NCBI RefSeq assembly: GCF_014109725.1
Contig: NZ_CP058554.1
Coordinates: 4,588,001 to 4,652,000, forward strand
Source of the DNA: Comamonas piscis
GTDB lineage: Bacteria; Pseudomonadota; Gammaproteobacteria; Burkholderiales; Burkholderiaceae_C
Length of the DNA stretch: 64,000 bases
Direction of reading: 5' to 3'
Shown here: piece after piece, positions 49,475 through 58,489 of the stretch
How the letters are laid out: each line of letters starts with the position of its first letter
Position numbering within the stretch: position 1 is the stretch's first letter
Notes under the pieces: generated by a model
What the model was told of the DNA's origin: nothing
The model's database searches: none
The model's input: only the letters and a program-made list of their open reading frames with translations
Made by a program: the position numbers and the translations under genes

Positions 49475-49867
49475 ATGCCCCACATCGCCATCCAGCTCTC
49501 TGGTCCACGCAACACCGAGCGCCAGCAGAAAATCAGCCAAGCCATTGCCCAGCTCACCCAAGATATTCTGGGCAAGCGCCCCGAGGTGATCGCCATCACC
49601 TTCAGCCAGGTCGCTGCGCAGGACTGGTGGATTGCAGGCCAGACACTGGAGGAGCTGGGACAATCGGCCTTTCAGCTGGACATCAGCATCACCGACGAGA
49701 CCAATACCAAGGCTGAAAAGGCGCGCTACCTGCAAGCGGTCTACGACACGATAGCCGGCCTGATGCCGCATCTGCATCCGGTGTCCTATGTGCATGTGAT
49801 CGATGCCCGCGCCGCCGCCTATGGCTATGGCGGCAAGACGCAGGAATACCGCTACCACCACAGCTAA
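49475..49867 (+). CDS. Tautomerase-superfamily protein
   Basis: A 130-aa protein. After Met removal the N-terminus is Pro (PHIAIQLSG), the catalytic base of the 4-oxalocrotonate tautomerase superfamily. The segment GKRPEVIAITFSQVAAQDWWIAG and the late VSYVHVIDARAAAYGYGG fit two fused-length beta-alpha-beta units. AGGAG precedes the ATG. It is probably controlled by the divergent LysR regulator. The substrate is unknown; quinone or keto-enol isomerisation is typical for the fold. Confidence 0.88.
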   Translation: MPHIAIQLSGPRNTERQQKISQAIAQLTQDILGKRPEVIAITFSQVAAQDWWIAGQTLEELGQSAFQLDISITDETNTKAEKARYLQAVYDTIAGLMPHLHPVSYVHVIDARAAAYGYGGKTQEYRYHHS

Positions 49868-49907
49868 AGCGCTCCGCCAGCGCAGCAGCTGGGGACCGTA
49901 CAGCGCT

Positions 49908-50567
49908 TCAGCGCTGCGCGGTGGCCAGCTTCACTGCCAGCCCCACAAACACCACGGCGGTGATCTTGTTCAGCCAGAACTGCGCCCGAGGCGAGCGCAG
50001 CAGCAGATTGCCAAAAGCGCCCGAGAACAGCGCAATGGCGCCAAACACCAGAAAGGCCGCCAGGATGAACACAGCGCCAAAGACAAAGATCTGCGGGCCA
50101 ACCGGGCCAATGTTGGGATCGGCAAACTGCGGCAAAAAGGCCAGAAAAAAGATCAGTACCTTGGGGTTGGTGAGGTTCATCACCACGCCCCGGCGCACCA
50201 TCACCAGCAGGTCCTTGCCGGCGATGTCCGCTCGACCGCTTCCGCCGGCAGCCGCTCCGCCAGCGGAGGCATCTGCAGCCACCGGTGCCCGCCATGCCCC
50301 CCAGGCCAGGTAGGCCAAGTAGGCGGCGCCACACCACTTGAGCACCGTGAACGCAATGCTGGACGCGGCAAACACCGCCGCCAGCCCCAGTGCCACCGCC
50401 GTGGTGTGTACCACCACACCCAGGCACAGGCCAACCACCACAGCTATGCCCACCCGCCAGCCGCGCTGGATGGATTGCATCAGCACAAACAGGTTGTCTG
50501 GCCCGGGCGACAGCGCCAGCAGCACGGCAACACCAAAAAAGGCCAGCAGGGATTGAAAAGTGGGCAT
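49908..50567 (-). CDS. LysE/RhtB-family amino-acid exporter
   Basis: A 219-aa membrane protein with about six helices. Family marks are LLALSPGPDNLFVLMQSIQRGWRVGIAVVVGLCLGVVVHT and GVVMNLTNPKVLIFFLAFLPQF. Members export amino acids or related compounds. ATG 50567 starts the first helix; readings further upstream have no homology. It converges on the tautomerase gene and follows the DUF429 gene. Confidence 0.92.
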   Translation of the reverse strand: MPTFQSLLAFFGVAVLLALSPGPDNLFVLMQSIQRGWRVGIAVVVGLCLGVVVHTTAVALGLAAVFAASSIAFTVLKWCGAAYLAYLAWGAWRAPVAADASAGGAAAGGSGRADIAGKDLLVMVRRGVVMNLTNPKVLIFFLAFLPQFADPNIGPVGPQIFVFGAVFILAAFLVFGAIALFSGAFGNLLLRSPRAQFWLNKITAVVFVGLAVKLATAQR

Positions 50568-50655
50568 AGGAATGTCTCGGGGGAAGAGCCGCAGACCAGC
50601 GGCGAAGGACCGGCACATTATGGCCTGCGGCCCAACCGACCCGGTCTGCCAGCGC

Positions 50656-51522
50656 TTACGGGCGTGACAGCGGCGCAGTGACGATCCAGCCTTCCAGCGG
50701 GTCAATGCCGGGCGGCAAGCCATACAGCGCATCGCCCGCCGCATGCTGGGCCAGCGCCCAACCGGCCTGCAGCATGCAGATGGCGGCATCGAGGTGGTCG
50801 CCACTGGCATCCGCCGCCATGGTCTGCAGCTGCGGAGCCTCGGCCAGCAAGCGCAGCCCCAACCGGTGCCGGCCTTGTTGCAAGGCTTCCAGCAGCGCTG
50901 CCCTGGCCTGGGCACGCTCGGGCGTCTGGCGCTGGCGGTCATCGCTTTTGTAGCTGCGCCGGCCGATCAGCTCGCGCGCCAGCATGCCGGGGTAGGCCTC
51001 CAGCGCGACGCGCGTGCTGTCCCTGCGCAGCAGGCCGGGGAAATCGGCACCTAGCGCCAACAACCGGGGCAAACCGGCATGCAGCATCCAGGCCACCGGC
51101 GGGTTCACCCATTTCATTGAGGGACTGGCGCCTGCGGGCCCATCGGTGGCGCGGTGGGCAAATTTGCCACCAACCGGCCGGGCATCGCAAAAGGCCTTGA
51201 ACAGATCGCGGATCTCGCTGCGCTCCAGGCGGGCGTAGTGCTGCATGCAGGCCTGCCAGTCGCTGGGCCAGCCCAGGCTGTTGACCAGCTCGCGTGGCAA
51301 CGCAAACGGCAGGTCAAAGCCGCCCACCCAGGCCGGTTGCTGCAGCAAAAAGGCCTGCCACTGCACCAAGGTAGAAAAGCGGTGGAAGCCCTCCAAGGTG
51401 ACGGTCTGGGCATCCGCATCCAGCCGGCCCCAGGCCAGCACTATCGGCTTGCGCGGGCTGGGGCTGCTGCTGAAATCGCAGCCCAGCAGCGGTGGCAGTG
51501 GTGGCAGTGCGGCCTTTGGCAT
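50656..51522 (-). CDS. DUF429 domain protein
   Basis: A 288-aa protein matching DUF429: GCDFSSSPSPRKPIVLAWG at the N-terminus, VGGFDLPFALPRELVNSLGWP, and a C-terminal half with DASGDHLDAAICMLQAGWAL. The pattern of acidic residues (GCDF, GFDLPF, GDHLDA) resembles an RNase H-like nuclease or ATPase fold; that is inference, as the family is uncharacterised. It starts 3 bp after the EamA stop on the same strand, so the pair is probably an operon. Confidence 0.85.
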   Translation of the reverse strand: MPKAALPPLPPLLGCDFSSSPSPRKPIVLAWGRLDADAQTVTLEGFHRFSTLVQWQAFLLQQPAWVGGFDLPFALPRELVNSLGWPSDWQACMQHYARLERSEIRDLFKAFCDARPVGGKFAHRATDGPAGASPSMKWVNPPVAWMLHAGLPRLLALGADFPGLLRRDSTRVALEAYPGMLARELIGRRSYKSDDRQRQTPERAQARAALLEALQQGRHRLGLRLLAEAPQLQTMAADASGDHLDAAICMLQAGWALAQHAAGDALYGLPPGIDPLEGWIVTAPLSRP

Positions 51523-51525
51523 TGC

Positions 51526-52416
51526 TTAGCCCAGTCCCAGCGCGACCACGCCCACGCCAATCAGCAAGGCGCCGGCAATGCGCAGCAGGCGGTCGCCCTC
51601 ACCCAGCAACTTGCCGCCAATCAGTGCGGCAAACAGCATCGATACCTCCCGCGCCGGCGCCACATGCGAGATGGGCGCCGTTTGCACCGCATACAGCACC
51701 AGCACATAGGCCATGGGGCTGAAGATGGCCACGACCAGTGCAAAGCGCCATTGCAGGCGCCACAGGCGCTGGGTTTCGGGCCAGTTCATGACGCCCAGGG
51801 GTGCCAGCATCACGACCCGCACCAGGTTGCCCATGTAGTCCAGCAGGATCGGCGACAGCAGCACCACCTTGACGGCATAGCTGTCCACGACGGTATAGGC
51901 CGCAATAAAGAGGCCCGTCAGCAAGCCGTAGTACAGGCCCTTGAGCGTGCGCTCCCGCGCCTCTCCAGCGCCGGGCTGGGTGGCAGTGCGCAGCATGGCC
52001 GGGCCACCCGCAATCAAGAACACGCCCACCACCACGGCGGCGATGCCGACGGCACCCAGGCTGGACAGCTGCTCACCCAAGAACAGCACCGCCACCATCG
52101 ACGAGATCAGCGGGCCGCTGCCGCGCGCCAGTGGGTAAACAACGGTCAGATCAGCCACCCGGTAGCCGCGCAGCAAGGTGACAAAGTAAAAGATATGCAG
52201 CAGCGCGCTGGCCGAGACAAAAGCCCATTCGGTCGTGCCCCACAGCGGCACCACATCTTTGCCCACCCACCAGCCCACCGGCAGCCAGACGACCGCATTG
52301 AGCACCGAGGTGAACAGCGAGAAGCGGGCATCGCCCCCTGCCTTCTTGGCCACAATGTTCCAGAAGGCATGGATGATGCCAGCCACAATGATGAGCGTGA
52401 AAGCGTGGATCGTCAT
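51526..52416 (-). CDS. EamA/DMT-family transporter
   Basis: A 296-aa protein with ten hydrophobic helices in two EamA repeats. The first includes AGIIHAFWNIVAKKAGG and YPLARGSGPLISSMVAVLFLGEQL; the second includes APISHVAPAREVSMLFAALIGGKLLGEGD. Such proteins export metabolites. It sits 64 bp downstream of folE, with a terminator between, and upstream of the DUF429 gene. Confidence 0.92.
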   Translation of the reverse strand: MTIHAFTLIIVAGIIHAFWNIVAKKAGGDARFSLFTSVLNAVVWLPVGWWVGKDVVPLWGTTEWAFVSASALLHIFYFVTLLRGYRVADLTVVYPLARGSGPLISSMVAVLFLGEQLSSLGAVGIAAVVVGVFLIAGGPAMLRTATQPGAGEARERTLKGLYYGLLTGLFIAAYTVVDSYAVKVVLLSPILLDYMGNLVRVVMLAPLGVMNWPETQRLWRLQWRFALVVAIFSPMAYVLVLYAVQTAPISHVAPAREVSMLFAALIGGKLLGEGDRLLRIAGALLIGVGVVALGLG

Positions 52417-52431
52417 GGCAAGCGAAATGGC

Positions 52432-52458
52432 AAAAAAATAACCCGGGGCGGGCCCGGG
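52432..52458 (-). terminator. Rho-independent terminator of folE
   Basis: Read leftward: CCCGGG stem pairs closing a CCCGC loop, then a T-rich run of about eight bases. It begins about 22 bp past the folE stop. Confidence 0.7.
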
Positions 52459-52480
52459 CGTTGTGTGCTCAGCGTGGCAA

Positions 52481-53212
52481 TCAATTGCCAGCGCGCTGCG
52501 GAATCAGCGACAGAAACTCGCGCCGCAGATTGGGGTCGGTCAGAAACTCGCCGCGCATCACGGAGTTGAGCATCTTGGAATCCATCTCGCGCACGCCCCG
52601 CCAGGACATGCAGAAGTGCGAGGCTTCCAGCACCACGGCCAGGCCATCGGGCTGGGTCTTTTTCATGATCAGATCGGCCAGCTGCACGATGGCTTCTTCC
52701 TGGATCTGGGGACGGCCCAGCACCCAGTCCACCAGGCGTGCGTATTTGGACAGACCGATCACATTCGTGTTCTTGTTGGGCAGCACGCCAATCCAGACCT
52801 TGCCAATCACCGGGCAGAGGTGGTGGCTGCAGGCGCTGCGCACGGTGATCGGGCCGACGATCATCAACTCGTTCAGGTGCTCGGCATTGGGGAAAGCGGT
52901 GACCTCAGGCTGGGGCACATAGCGGCCCTTGAACACCTCGGTCAGGTACATCTTGGCCACCCGGCGCGCGGTGTTGCGGGTGTTGTGGTCGTCCGTGGTG
53001 TTGATCACCATGCTGTCGAGCACGCCCTGCATCTTGCCCTCGACCTCGTCGAGCAATCGCTCCAACTCGCCCGGCTCGATGAAGTCGGCGATGTTGTCGT
53101 TCGCATGGAAGCGCTTCTGGGCTGCCACTATCCGCTCACGGATCTTGACGGACACCGGCGTGCCTTCGTCGCTGGCGGGTGCTTTATTCGGATCGGATAG
53201 TTCTGTAAACAT
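52481..53212 (-). CDS. folE: GTP cyclohydrolase I
   Basis: A 243-aa enzyme that converts GTP to dihydroneopterin triphosphate, the first step of folate synthesis. The zinc and active-site region SACSHHLCPVIGKVWIGVLP and the late ASHFCMSWRGVRE hold the Cys and His ligands. An N-terminal extension of about 40 residues precedes the core. nudB, which acts on its product, is encoded about 0.9 kb away on the same strand. The start ATG at 53212 is supported by continuity; no strong ribosome site was found. Confidence 0.97.
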   Translation of the reverse strand: MFTELSDPNKAPASDEGTPVSVKIRERIVAAQKRFHANDNIADFIEPGELERLLDEVEGKMQGVLDSMVINTTDDHNTRNTARRVAKMYLTEVFKGRYVPQPEVTAFPNAEHLNELMIVGPITVRSACSHHLCPVIGKVWIGVLPNKNTNVIGLSKYARLVDWVLGRPQIQEEAIVQLADLIMKKTQPDGLAVVLEASHFCMSWRGVREMDSKMLNSVMRGEFLTDPNLRREFLSLIPQRAGN

Positions 53213-53344
53213 AGCGGGGATGGTAGCAGCGATTGCAGACCTGCAAGCATAAGGTGTTTCTCGCCCTACAGGCAGCGCAAGAAAAGGCTAAAAGCTATTG
53301 ATTCGATAGCATCTTGCCGCAAAACTCCCGGCGCGGGCCGGGCC

Positions 53345-54100
53345 TCAGTCGCGCAGGCGAAACTCGGCGATCAGCGGCAGGTGGTCAGACATGCGCCACC
53401 AGATGCGCCCCCGTGGCACAAACAGGCCGCAAGGCGTCAAACCCCGGGCATAGACATGGTCCAGCTGCACCACCGGCAGGCGCGAGGGATAGGTCATCAA
53501 CGGCTTCTCGTCATACTCGAACAAGCCAAAACCCGCCAGCATGCGCTTGACCTGGAAGCCCCAGTCGTTGAAGTCCCCGGCAACGATCACCGGCTCATCA
53601 TCGGGCACATGGGCCTTGATGAACTCATGGATCAGCGCCGTTTGGCGCAAGCGGCTGCCTTGTACCAGCCCCAGATGCACGACGATGGTGTGGATGCGCT
53701 GGCCAGCAATCTCCATTGCCACATGCAGCAGGCCGCGCTGCTCAAAGCGGTGGTCAGAGATGTCACGGTGGTTGGATTCCAGAATGGGCCAGCGGGTCAA
53801 CAGCGCATTGCCATGCTCACCCCAGCGGGTGGTGGCATTGGTGCGGTAGGCGGCGGTGTAGCCCAAAGGCGTCAAGAAATCGGCCTGGTTCTGCTCGGGC
53901 CAATTGTTGAAAAAACTCATCTCCTTGCGGTTGTCCTTGCGCACTTCCTGCAGGCAGATGATGTCTGCATCCATTTGCTCGACCGCCAAGCCCAGGTTGT
54001 GGATCTCCAACCGGCGCACGGGGCCCAGGCCCTGCACTCCCTTGTGGATGTTGTAAGTGGCAACCCGCAAAATGGGCAAATCGTCGTGGGTATCGGTCAT
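53345..54100 (-). CDS. Endonuclease/exonuclease/phosphatase-family protein
   Basis: A 251-aa protein of the EEP (DNase I-like) fold. Motifs in order: ATYNIHKGVQG, IICLQEVRKDN (catalytic Glu), VAGDFNDWG (Asp/Asn), and SDHLPLIAEF (Asp-His). There is no signal peptide. The true substrate could be DNA, RNA or a phospholipid. Its start overlaps the nudB stop by ATGA, so it is coupled to nudB. Confidence 0.92.
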   Translation of the reverse strand: MTDTHDDLPILRVATYNIHKGVQGLGPVRRLEIHNLGLAVEQMDADIICLQEVRKDNRKEMSFFNNWPEQNQADFLTPLGYTAAYRTNATTRWGEHGNALLTRWPILESNHRDISDHRFEQRGLLHVAMEIAGQRIHTIVVHLGLVQGSRLRQTALIHEFIKAHVPDDEPVIVAGDFNDWGFQVKRMLAGFGLFEYDEKPLMTYPSRLPVVQLDHVYARGLTPCGLFVPRGRIWWRMSDHLPLIAEFRLRD

Positions 54101-54585
54101 GAAGCTATGAACCTCGGCAGCCAGAGAATGGCTTCGCTGTTCGAGATGGAATAGCAGCGTTCTGCTGCCTCACGCCAATCATGCCACGCATGGGCGGTGT
54201 GCTCTCTGGGGCTCAGAACGATCTTGGTGTAGGACGGCACCTGCAGGCTCAGCACATGCTCGGTGTTCATGCACACATCGGAAGCATAGCGGTGGCGCCA
54301 CTGCGGGTAGATGGGGTAGATGTTCTCCAGCTCCCAATCCCGCAGCAAGCAACCGGGCTGCTTGGCATCGATGCCGGTTTCTTCCCAGACCTCGCGGATC
54401 GCTGTTTCTTGCCAGGTTTCCGTGTCGCTGTCCTGGCTGCCGGTCACCGGTTGCCAGTAATCCTGGCCCTCCATCTGGTTGACGCGGCGCAGCAGCAGCA
54501 CCTGCAGATCAGCGGTATGGATGATCACCAGCACCGAGCGGGGCAGTTTGTAGGGCAGGCTGGCGCCTGTGGTCGCTTGCTTCAT
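54097..54585 (-). CDS. nudB: Dihydroneopterin triphosphate diphosphatase NudB
   Basis: A 162-aa Nudix hydrolase of folate synthesis. The Nudix box is visible: GSQDSDTETWQETAIREVWEETGI. The NudB type is indicated by LLRRVNQMEGQDYWQPVTGS and AWHDWREAAERCY. ATG 54585 overlaps the stop of the CsgG-like gene (TGATG). Downstream, the stop overlaps the EEP nuclease start. With folE nearby, two folate enzymes are close together. Confidence 0.94.
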   Translation of the reverse strand: MKQATTGASLPYKLPRSVLVIIHTADLQVLLLRRVNQMEGQDYWQPVTGSQDSDTETWQETAIREVWEETGIDAKQPGCLLRDWELENIYPIYPQWRHRYASDVCMNTEHVLSLQVPSYTKIVLSPREHTAHAWHDWREAAERCYSISNSEAILWLPRFIAS

Positions 54586-55427
54586 CAACGCTTGGCCTCG
54601 GGCTTGCGGGTGGCCACGGCCGGTGGCAAGGCCTTGGCCTGCAACAGCCGCACCTGCTGCACCATCAGGTTGTGGGCGTTCAAAAAGGCGGCAGCAATCA
54701 CCTTGCCCTCATTGGTATTGCTCCAGCCCATGCCAGCGCCGCCACCCAAACGGCCCAGCAGCACGCCACCCACGCCCAGGTCAGTGGCACGGGCCGAGCC
54801 GGTGGCAGCGGCCACTTGCTCGGTGGTCTCGTTATCGGTCAAAAACAAGGCGGTCTGCGCCTCCTTGAACTTGACCTGCTCGGCCACGCCCGCGAGGCCA
54901 GCAATATCGCGCAGCACCGGCACCATCGCGATGATGCCCGCCAGGCCCCGGCCCGCATCCTGCTCGCTGAAGGTCAGGTTGGGCACCATCGTGTACTGGG
55001 CCTCATAGCCCTTGCGCTTTTGCACCGTGCCATTGGGGCGCAGCACGCCGGCATCCTGCAGCTCCCCTTCGCGGATGGTGCCCTGCAGGCCTCCTGCCCG
55101 GTCCACCACGCGAAAGCAGCCGCTTTGCTGCATCAGCAAGCGCACCAACGGCACGGGGGTGGGCGGCAGGTTCACGCTGCTGGGCATCACATAGCCGCGC
55201 GGGTTCTCCAGCAAGGCCACCGTCGCAATCGGCTCGTCGCAGCGCTCCAGGCTGGCATGCGCGCCCTGCCCGCCCGCCGGGCCGGCCGAGCCCGAGACTT
55301 CGGAGCCGCCTTGGCCCAGCTCGGTCTTCTTTTCACCGCAGCCGGCCAAGGCCAGCGCGATGGCAGCCAGGGCCATGCCGTATACCCAGCGCTTGGATCG
55401 GTTGGAAGTCGCAGTCATCCCATGCAT
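54585..55427 (-). CDS. CsgG/HfaB-family lipoprotein
   Basis: A 280-aa lipoprotein. The lipobox LALAGC gives a mature Cys about 30 residues in, followed by a Gly/Ser-rich linker. The rest has the CsgG pattern: VRLLMQQSGCFRVVDRAGGLQGTIREGELQDAG, AQYTMVPNLTFSEQDAGRG, and an acidic-amphipathic tail. CsgG forms an outer-membrane secretion pore, but no curli subunit genes (csgA, B, E, F) are nearby. Start ATG 55427 has AAGGG 5 nt upstream. It is the first gene of an operon with nudB. Confidence 0.85.
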   Translation of the reverse strand: MHGMTATSNRSKRWVYGMALAAIALALAGCGEKKTELGQGGSEVSGSAGPAGGQGAHASLERCDEPIATVALLENPRGYVMPSSVNLPPTPVPLVRLLMQQSGCFRVVDRAGGLQGTIREGELQDAGVLRPNGTVQKRKGYEAQYTMVPNLTFSEQDAGRGLAGIIAMVPVLRDIAGLAGVAEQVKFKEAQTALFLTDNETTEQVAAATGSARATDLGVGGVLLGRLGGGAGMGWSNTNEGKVIAAAFLNAHNLMVQQVRLLQAKALPPAVATRKPEAKR

Positions 55428-55480
55428 GGGCACCCTTTGCAATCTGTCAGTCACGCCGAAGCATAGCGCCCCAAAATGAC

Positions 55481-55513
55481 AAAAAAGGCCAAAACCCGGA
55501 GGGCTTTGGCCTT
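55481..55513 (-). terminator. Rho-independent terminator after aspS
   Basis: Read leftward: 9-bp stem AAGGCCAAA/TTTGGCCTT around an 11-nt loop, then a T-run (A-run at 55481-55486 on the plus strand). It lies about 47 bp past the aspS stop. Confidence 0.88.
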
Positions 55514-55559
55514 GTGGCGGCGCCGTGCATCAGGCATGCCCATGCACCGCGCGGTCTGC

Positions 55560-57368
55560 TTACTGCGCTGCTGCGGTGTTGCGCAGCTTGATGTGCAGTT
55601 CGCGCAGCTGCTTTTCGTCCACCGGCGATGGAGCCTGGGTCAGCAAGTCCTGTGCGCGCTGGGTCTTGGGGAAGGCGATCACGTCGCGGATCGACTCGGA
55701 GCCGGTCATCAAGGTGATCAAGCGGTCCAAACCGAAGGCCAGGCCACCGTGGGGAGGCGCGCCGTACTGCAGCGCGTCCAGCAGGTAGCCGAACTTGGCA
55801 CGGGCATCTTCAGCGCTGATCTTCAGCGCAGTGAACACCTTGGACTGCACATCGGCGCGGTGGATACGCACCGAGCCGCCACCCAGCTCCCAGCCGTTCA
55901 GCACCATGTCGTAGGCCTTGGCAATGCACTTGCCGGGGTCCGTGTCCATCAGGTCCTCATGGCCATCCTTGGGCGACGTGAAGGGATGGTGCACAGCGGC
56001 CCAGCGGTCGTTTTCTTCGTCGTGTTCGAACATCGGGAAGTCCACCACCCACAGCGGAGCCCAGCGGTCTTCAAACAGACCGGTGCTCTTACCAAAGGCG
56101 CTGTGGCCAATCTTGATGCGCAAGGCGCCGATGGCGTCGTTGACGATCTTGTCCTTGTCGGCGCCAAAGAAGATCAAGTCGCCGTCTTGCGCTTCGGTGC
56201 GCTTGAGGATCTCGGCAATCGCAGCGTCATGGATGTTCTTGACGATGGGCGACTGCAGGCCGTCACGGCCCTTGGCCAGCTCATTGACCTTGATGTAGGC
56301 CAGGCCCTTGGCGCCATAGATCTTGACGAAGTCGGTGTAGGCATCGATGTCGCCGCGCGACAGTCCGCCCTGCTCGCGTGCACCGCCAGGTACGCGCAGG
56401 CCCACGACGCGGCCGCCCTTCATGTTGGCAGCGCCCGAGAAGACCTTGAAGTCCACATCCTTCATCACTTCGGTCAGCTCGGTGAACTCCAGCTTCACGC
56501 GCAGGTCCGGCTTGTCCGAACCAAAGCGGAAGGCCGCATCCTGGTAGGTCATGATCGGGAACTCGCCCAGGTCCACGTTCAGCTGGGTCTGGAACACTTC
56601 CTTGATCATGCGCTGGAAGATGGCACGGATCTCTTCCTCGTTCAGGAACGAGGTTTCGCAGTCGATCTGCGTGAATTCGGGCTGGCGGTCAGCGCGCAGG
56701 TCTTCGTCGCGGAAGCACTTGGTGATCTGGTAGTAGCGGTCATAGCCGGCCACCATCAGCATCTGCTTGTACAGCTGGGGCGACTGGGGCAGCGCGAAGA
56801 ATTCGCCATCATGCACGCGGCTGGGCACCAGGTAATCACGTGCGCCTTCAGGCGTGCTCTTGCCCAACATCGGCGTTTCGATATCGACAAAACCTTCCTT
56901 GTCGAGGAAGTTGCGCACCTGGATGGCCGTCTTGTAGCGCAGCATCATGTTGCGCTGCATGACCGGGCGGCGCAGGTCCAGCACGCGGTTGGTCAGGCGC
57001 ACGGTCTCCGACAGGTTCTCGTCGTCGATCTGGAAAGGAGGCGTCACCGAGGCGTTCAGCACGATCAGCTCATGGCACAGCACTTCGATCTTGCCGCTCT
57101 TGATCGATTCGTTGGTGGTGCCATCAGGACGGGCACGCACCAAACCCTTGACCTGCACGCAGAACTCATTGCGCACGCCTTCGGCCACCTTGAACATCTC
57201 GGCGCGGTCCGGATCGCAGACCACTTGCACATAGCCTTCGCGGTCGCGCAGGTCGATGAAAATCACACCACCGTGGTCACGGCGGCGATTGACCCAGCCG
57301 CACAGGCTCACGGTTTCGCCCATCTGGGCTTCGGTCACTTGACCGCAGTATTGGGAACGCATTGCCAT
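55560..57368 (-). CDS. aspS: Aspartyl-tRNA synthetase
   Basis: A 602-aa class II synthetase. The N-terminal OB fold is VSLCGWVNRRRDHGGVIFIDLRDREG. Motif 2 is FRDEDLRADRQPEFTQID and motif 3 is GAPPHGGLAFGLDRL; the bacterial GAD insertion lies between them. ATG 57368 has AGGA 8 nt upstream; a TTG two codons earlier is less likely. It is the last gene after fmdB and DUF502, and it has a strong terminator. Confidence 0.98.
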   Translation of the reverse strand: MAMRSQYCGQVTEAQMGETVSLCGWVNRRRDHGGVIFIDLRDREGYVQVVCDPDRAEMFKVAEGVRNEFCVQVKGLVRARPDGTTNESIKSGKIEVLCHELIVLNASVTPPFQIDDENLSETVRLTNRVLDLRRPVMQRNMMLRYKTAIQVRNFLDKEGFVDIETPMLGKSTPEGARDYLVPSRVHDGEFFALPQSPQLYKQMLMVAGYDRYYQITKCFRDEDLRADRQPEFTQIDCETSFLNEEEIRAIFQRMIKEVFQTQLNVDLGEFPIMTYQDAAFRFGSDKPDLRVKLEFTELTEVMKDVDFKVFSGAANMKGGRVVGLRVPGGAREQGGLSRGDIDAYTDFVKIYGAKGLAYIKVNELAKGRDGLQSPIVKNIHDAAIAEILKRTEAQDGDLIFFGADKDKIVNDAIGALRIKIGHSAFGKSTGLFEDRWAPLWVVDFPMFEHDEENDRWAAVHHPFTSPKDGHEDLMDTDPGKCIAKAYDMVLNGWELGGGSVRIHRADVQSKVFTALKISAEDARAKFGYLLDALQYGAPPHGGLAFGLDRLITLMTGSESIRDVIAFPKTQRAQDLLTQAPSPVDEKQLRELHIKLRNTAAAQ

Positions 57369-57409
57369 AGCCAATCTTCCTGCACCCGCAAAGGTGCCTT
57401 AGTTCTCAG

Positions 57410-58048
57410 TTATTTAGACCCCGTGGGAGCATCGGGCGCAGCCACGACCCCCATCGAGACGATGTATTTAAGCGCAGCATCCACGCTCATGTTCAATTCA
57501 ACGCAATCGCTTTTGCGCACCATCACCAGGTAGCCGCCCGTTGGGTTGGGTGTGGTGGGCACATAGACGCTGACAAAAGCGCCCTCGGCGCTGTCCAGAC
57601 CGCCGTGCAGGTGCTGGGCCAACTCACCGCTGGGCGCGCCGGTCACAAAGCCGATGGTCCACATGCCCGGCTGGGGCCACTGCACCATCACCGCCGTGCG
57701 AAACGCATTGCCGCTCTCGGAAAACAAGGTGTCGGAGACCTGCTTGACGCTCGAATAGATCGAGCGCACCACCGGGATGCGGCTGACCAGCGCGTCGCCC
57801 CAGGAGACGAGCTTGCGGCCGACAAAATTGCTGGCGATGCCGCCGACGATCAGCAGGATCGCCAAGGTCAGCACCACGCCAAAACCGGGAATATGGTAGC
57901 CCAGGACCTCGTCAGGCTGCCAGTGTTGCGGCAGGATCAGCAAGGTCTGGTCGAGCGTGCCGATGATCCAGTTGAGCACCCAGACCGTGATGACCCCCGG
58001 CACAATGACCAGCAGCCCGGTCAACAACCATTTGCGCAAGGAAGCCAT
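57410..58048 (-). CDS. DUF502 membrane protein
   Basis: A 212-aa protein with two N-terminal transmembrane helices (LRKWLLTGLLVIVPGVITVWVLNWI and GFGVVLTLAILLIVGGIASNFVG) and a soluble part with SRIPVVRSIYSSVKQVSDTLFSESGNAFRTAVMVQWP and VYVPTTPNPTGGYLVMV. The DUF502 family is of unknown function. It lies 22 bp after fmdB and 41 bp before aspS, an order widely kept in betaproteobacteria. Confidence 0.93.
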   Translation of the reverse strand: MASLRKWLLTGLLVIVPGVITVWVLNWIIGTLDQTLLILPQHWQPDEVLGYHIPGFGVVLTLAILLIVGGIASNFVGRKLVSWGDALVSRIPVVRSIYSSVKQVSDTLFSESGNAFRTAVMVQWPQPGMWTIGFVTGAPSGELAQHLHGGLDSAEGAFVSVYVPTTPNPTGGYLVMVRKSDCVELNMSVDAALKYIVSMGVVAAPDAPTGSK

Positions 58049-58070
58049 CACCGCTCTCAGCCCTCAGCTT

Positions 58071-58385
58071 TTAGGCCGCCGTGCCGCCGCTGGCAGCGGG
58101 TGCCGGTGCGGGCGTGGCTGCGGGCGTGGCTGCGGGCGCTGCCGCATCAGCAGCAGGCGCGGCTGCCGGTGCGCCGGCAGCGGTGGTTGCAGCAGGGGCA
58201 GATTTACCGCTGAAATCGGTGGCGTACCAGCCGGTGCCCTTGAGCTGGAACCCGGGGGCCGTCAATTGCTTGGAGAAGCTGGCTTGCTTGCACTCGGGGC
58301 AGTCCGTCAACGGAGCGTCCGACATTTTCTGCAAAACATCTTTGGCATAGCCGCAGGCACTGCACTTGTAGGCGTAAATAGGCAT
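58071..58385 (-). CDS. FmdB-family zinc-ribbon protein
   Basis: A 104-aa protein. The N-terminal zinc ribbon is MPIYAYKCSACGYAKDVLQKMSDAPLTDCPECKQ with two Cys pairs. It is followed by FSKQLTAPGFQLKGTGWYATDF, the FmdB core. The last 40 residues are an Ala/Pro-rich low-complexity tail, common in this family and variable in length. The function is unclear. It heads the DUF502-aspS run. Confidence 0.93.
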   Translation of the reverse strand: MPIYAYKCSACGYAKDVLQKMSDAPLTDCPECKQASFSKQLTAPGFQLKGTGWYATDFSGKSAPAATTAAGAPAAAPAADAAAPAATPAATPAPAPAASGGTAA

Positions 58386-58489
58386 CGCGCGTGTAAGAAA
58401 ACGGAGGGAAACTCTTGATTATAGGCGGGTTGCAAAACCGATCCGGGTCACAGGCTAAGCGCCTCGGGCCCTTGCTGGTGTGCTGCGGC

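Noticed and set aside
52475..52490. A fourth site resembling the 14-bp motif (TGGCAATCAATTGCCA)
   Set aside because: It differs at the flanking positions and overlaps the folE stop codon, in an unrelated context. I count it as coincidence.
51154..52569. A 471-codon frame opposite the DUF429 and EamA genes
   Set aside because: Rich in Gln/His with no domain pattern; it is a shadow of two well-supported genes.
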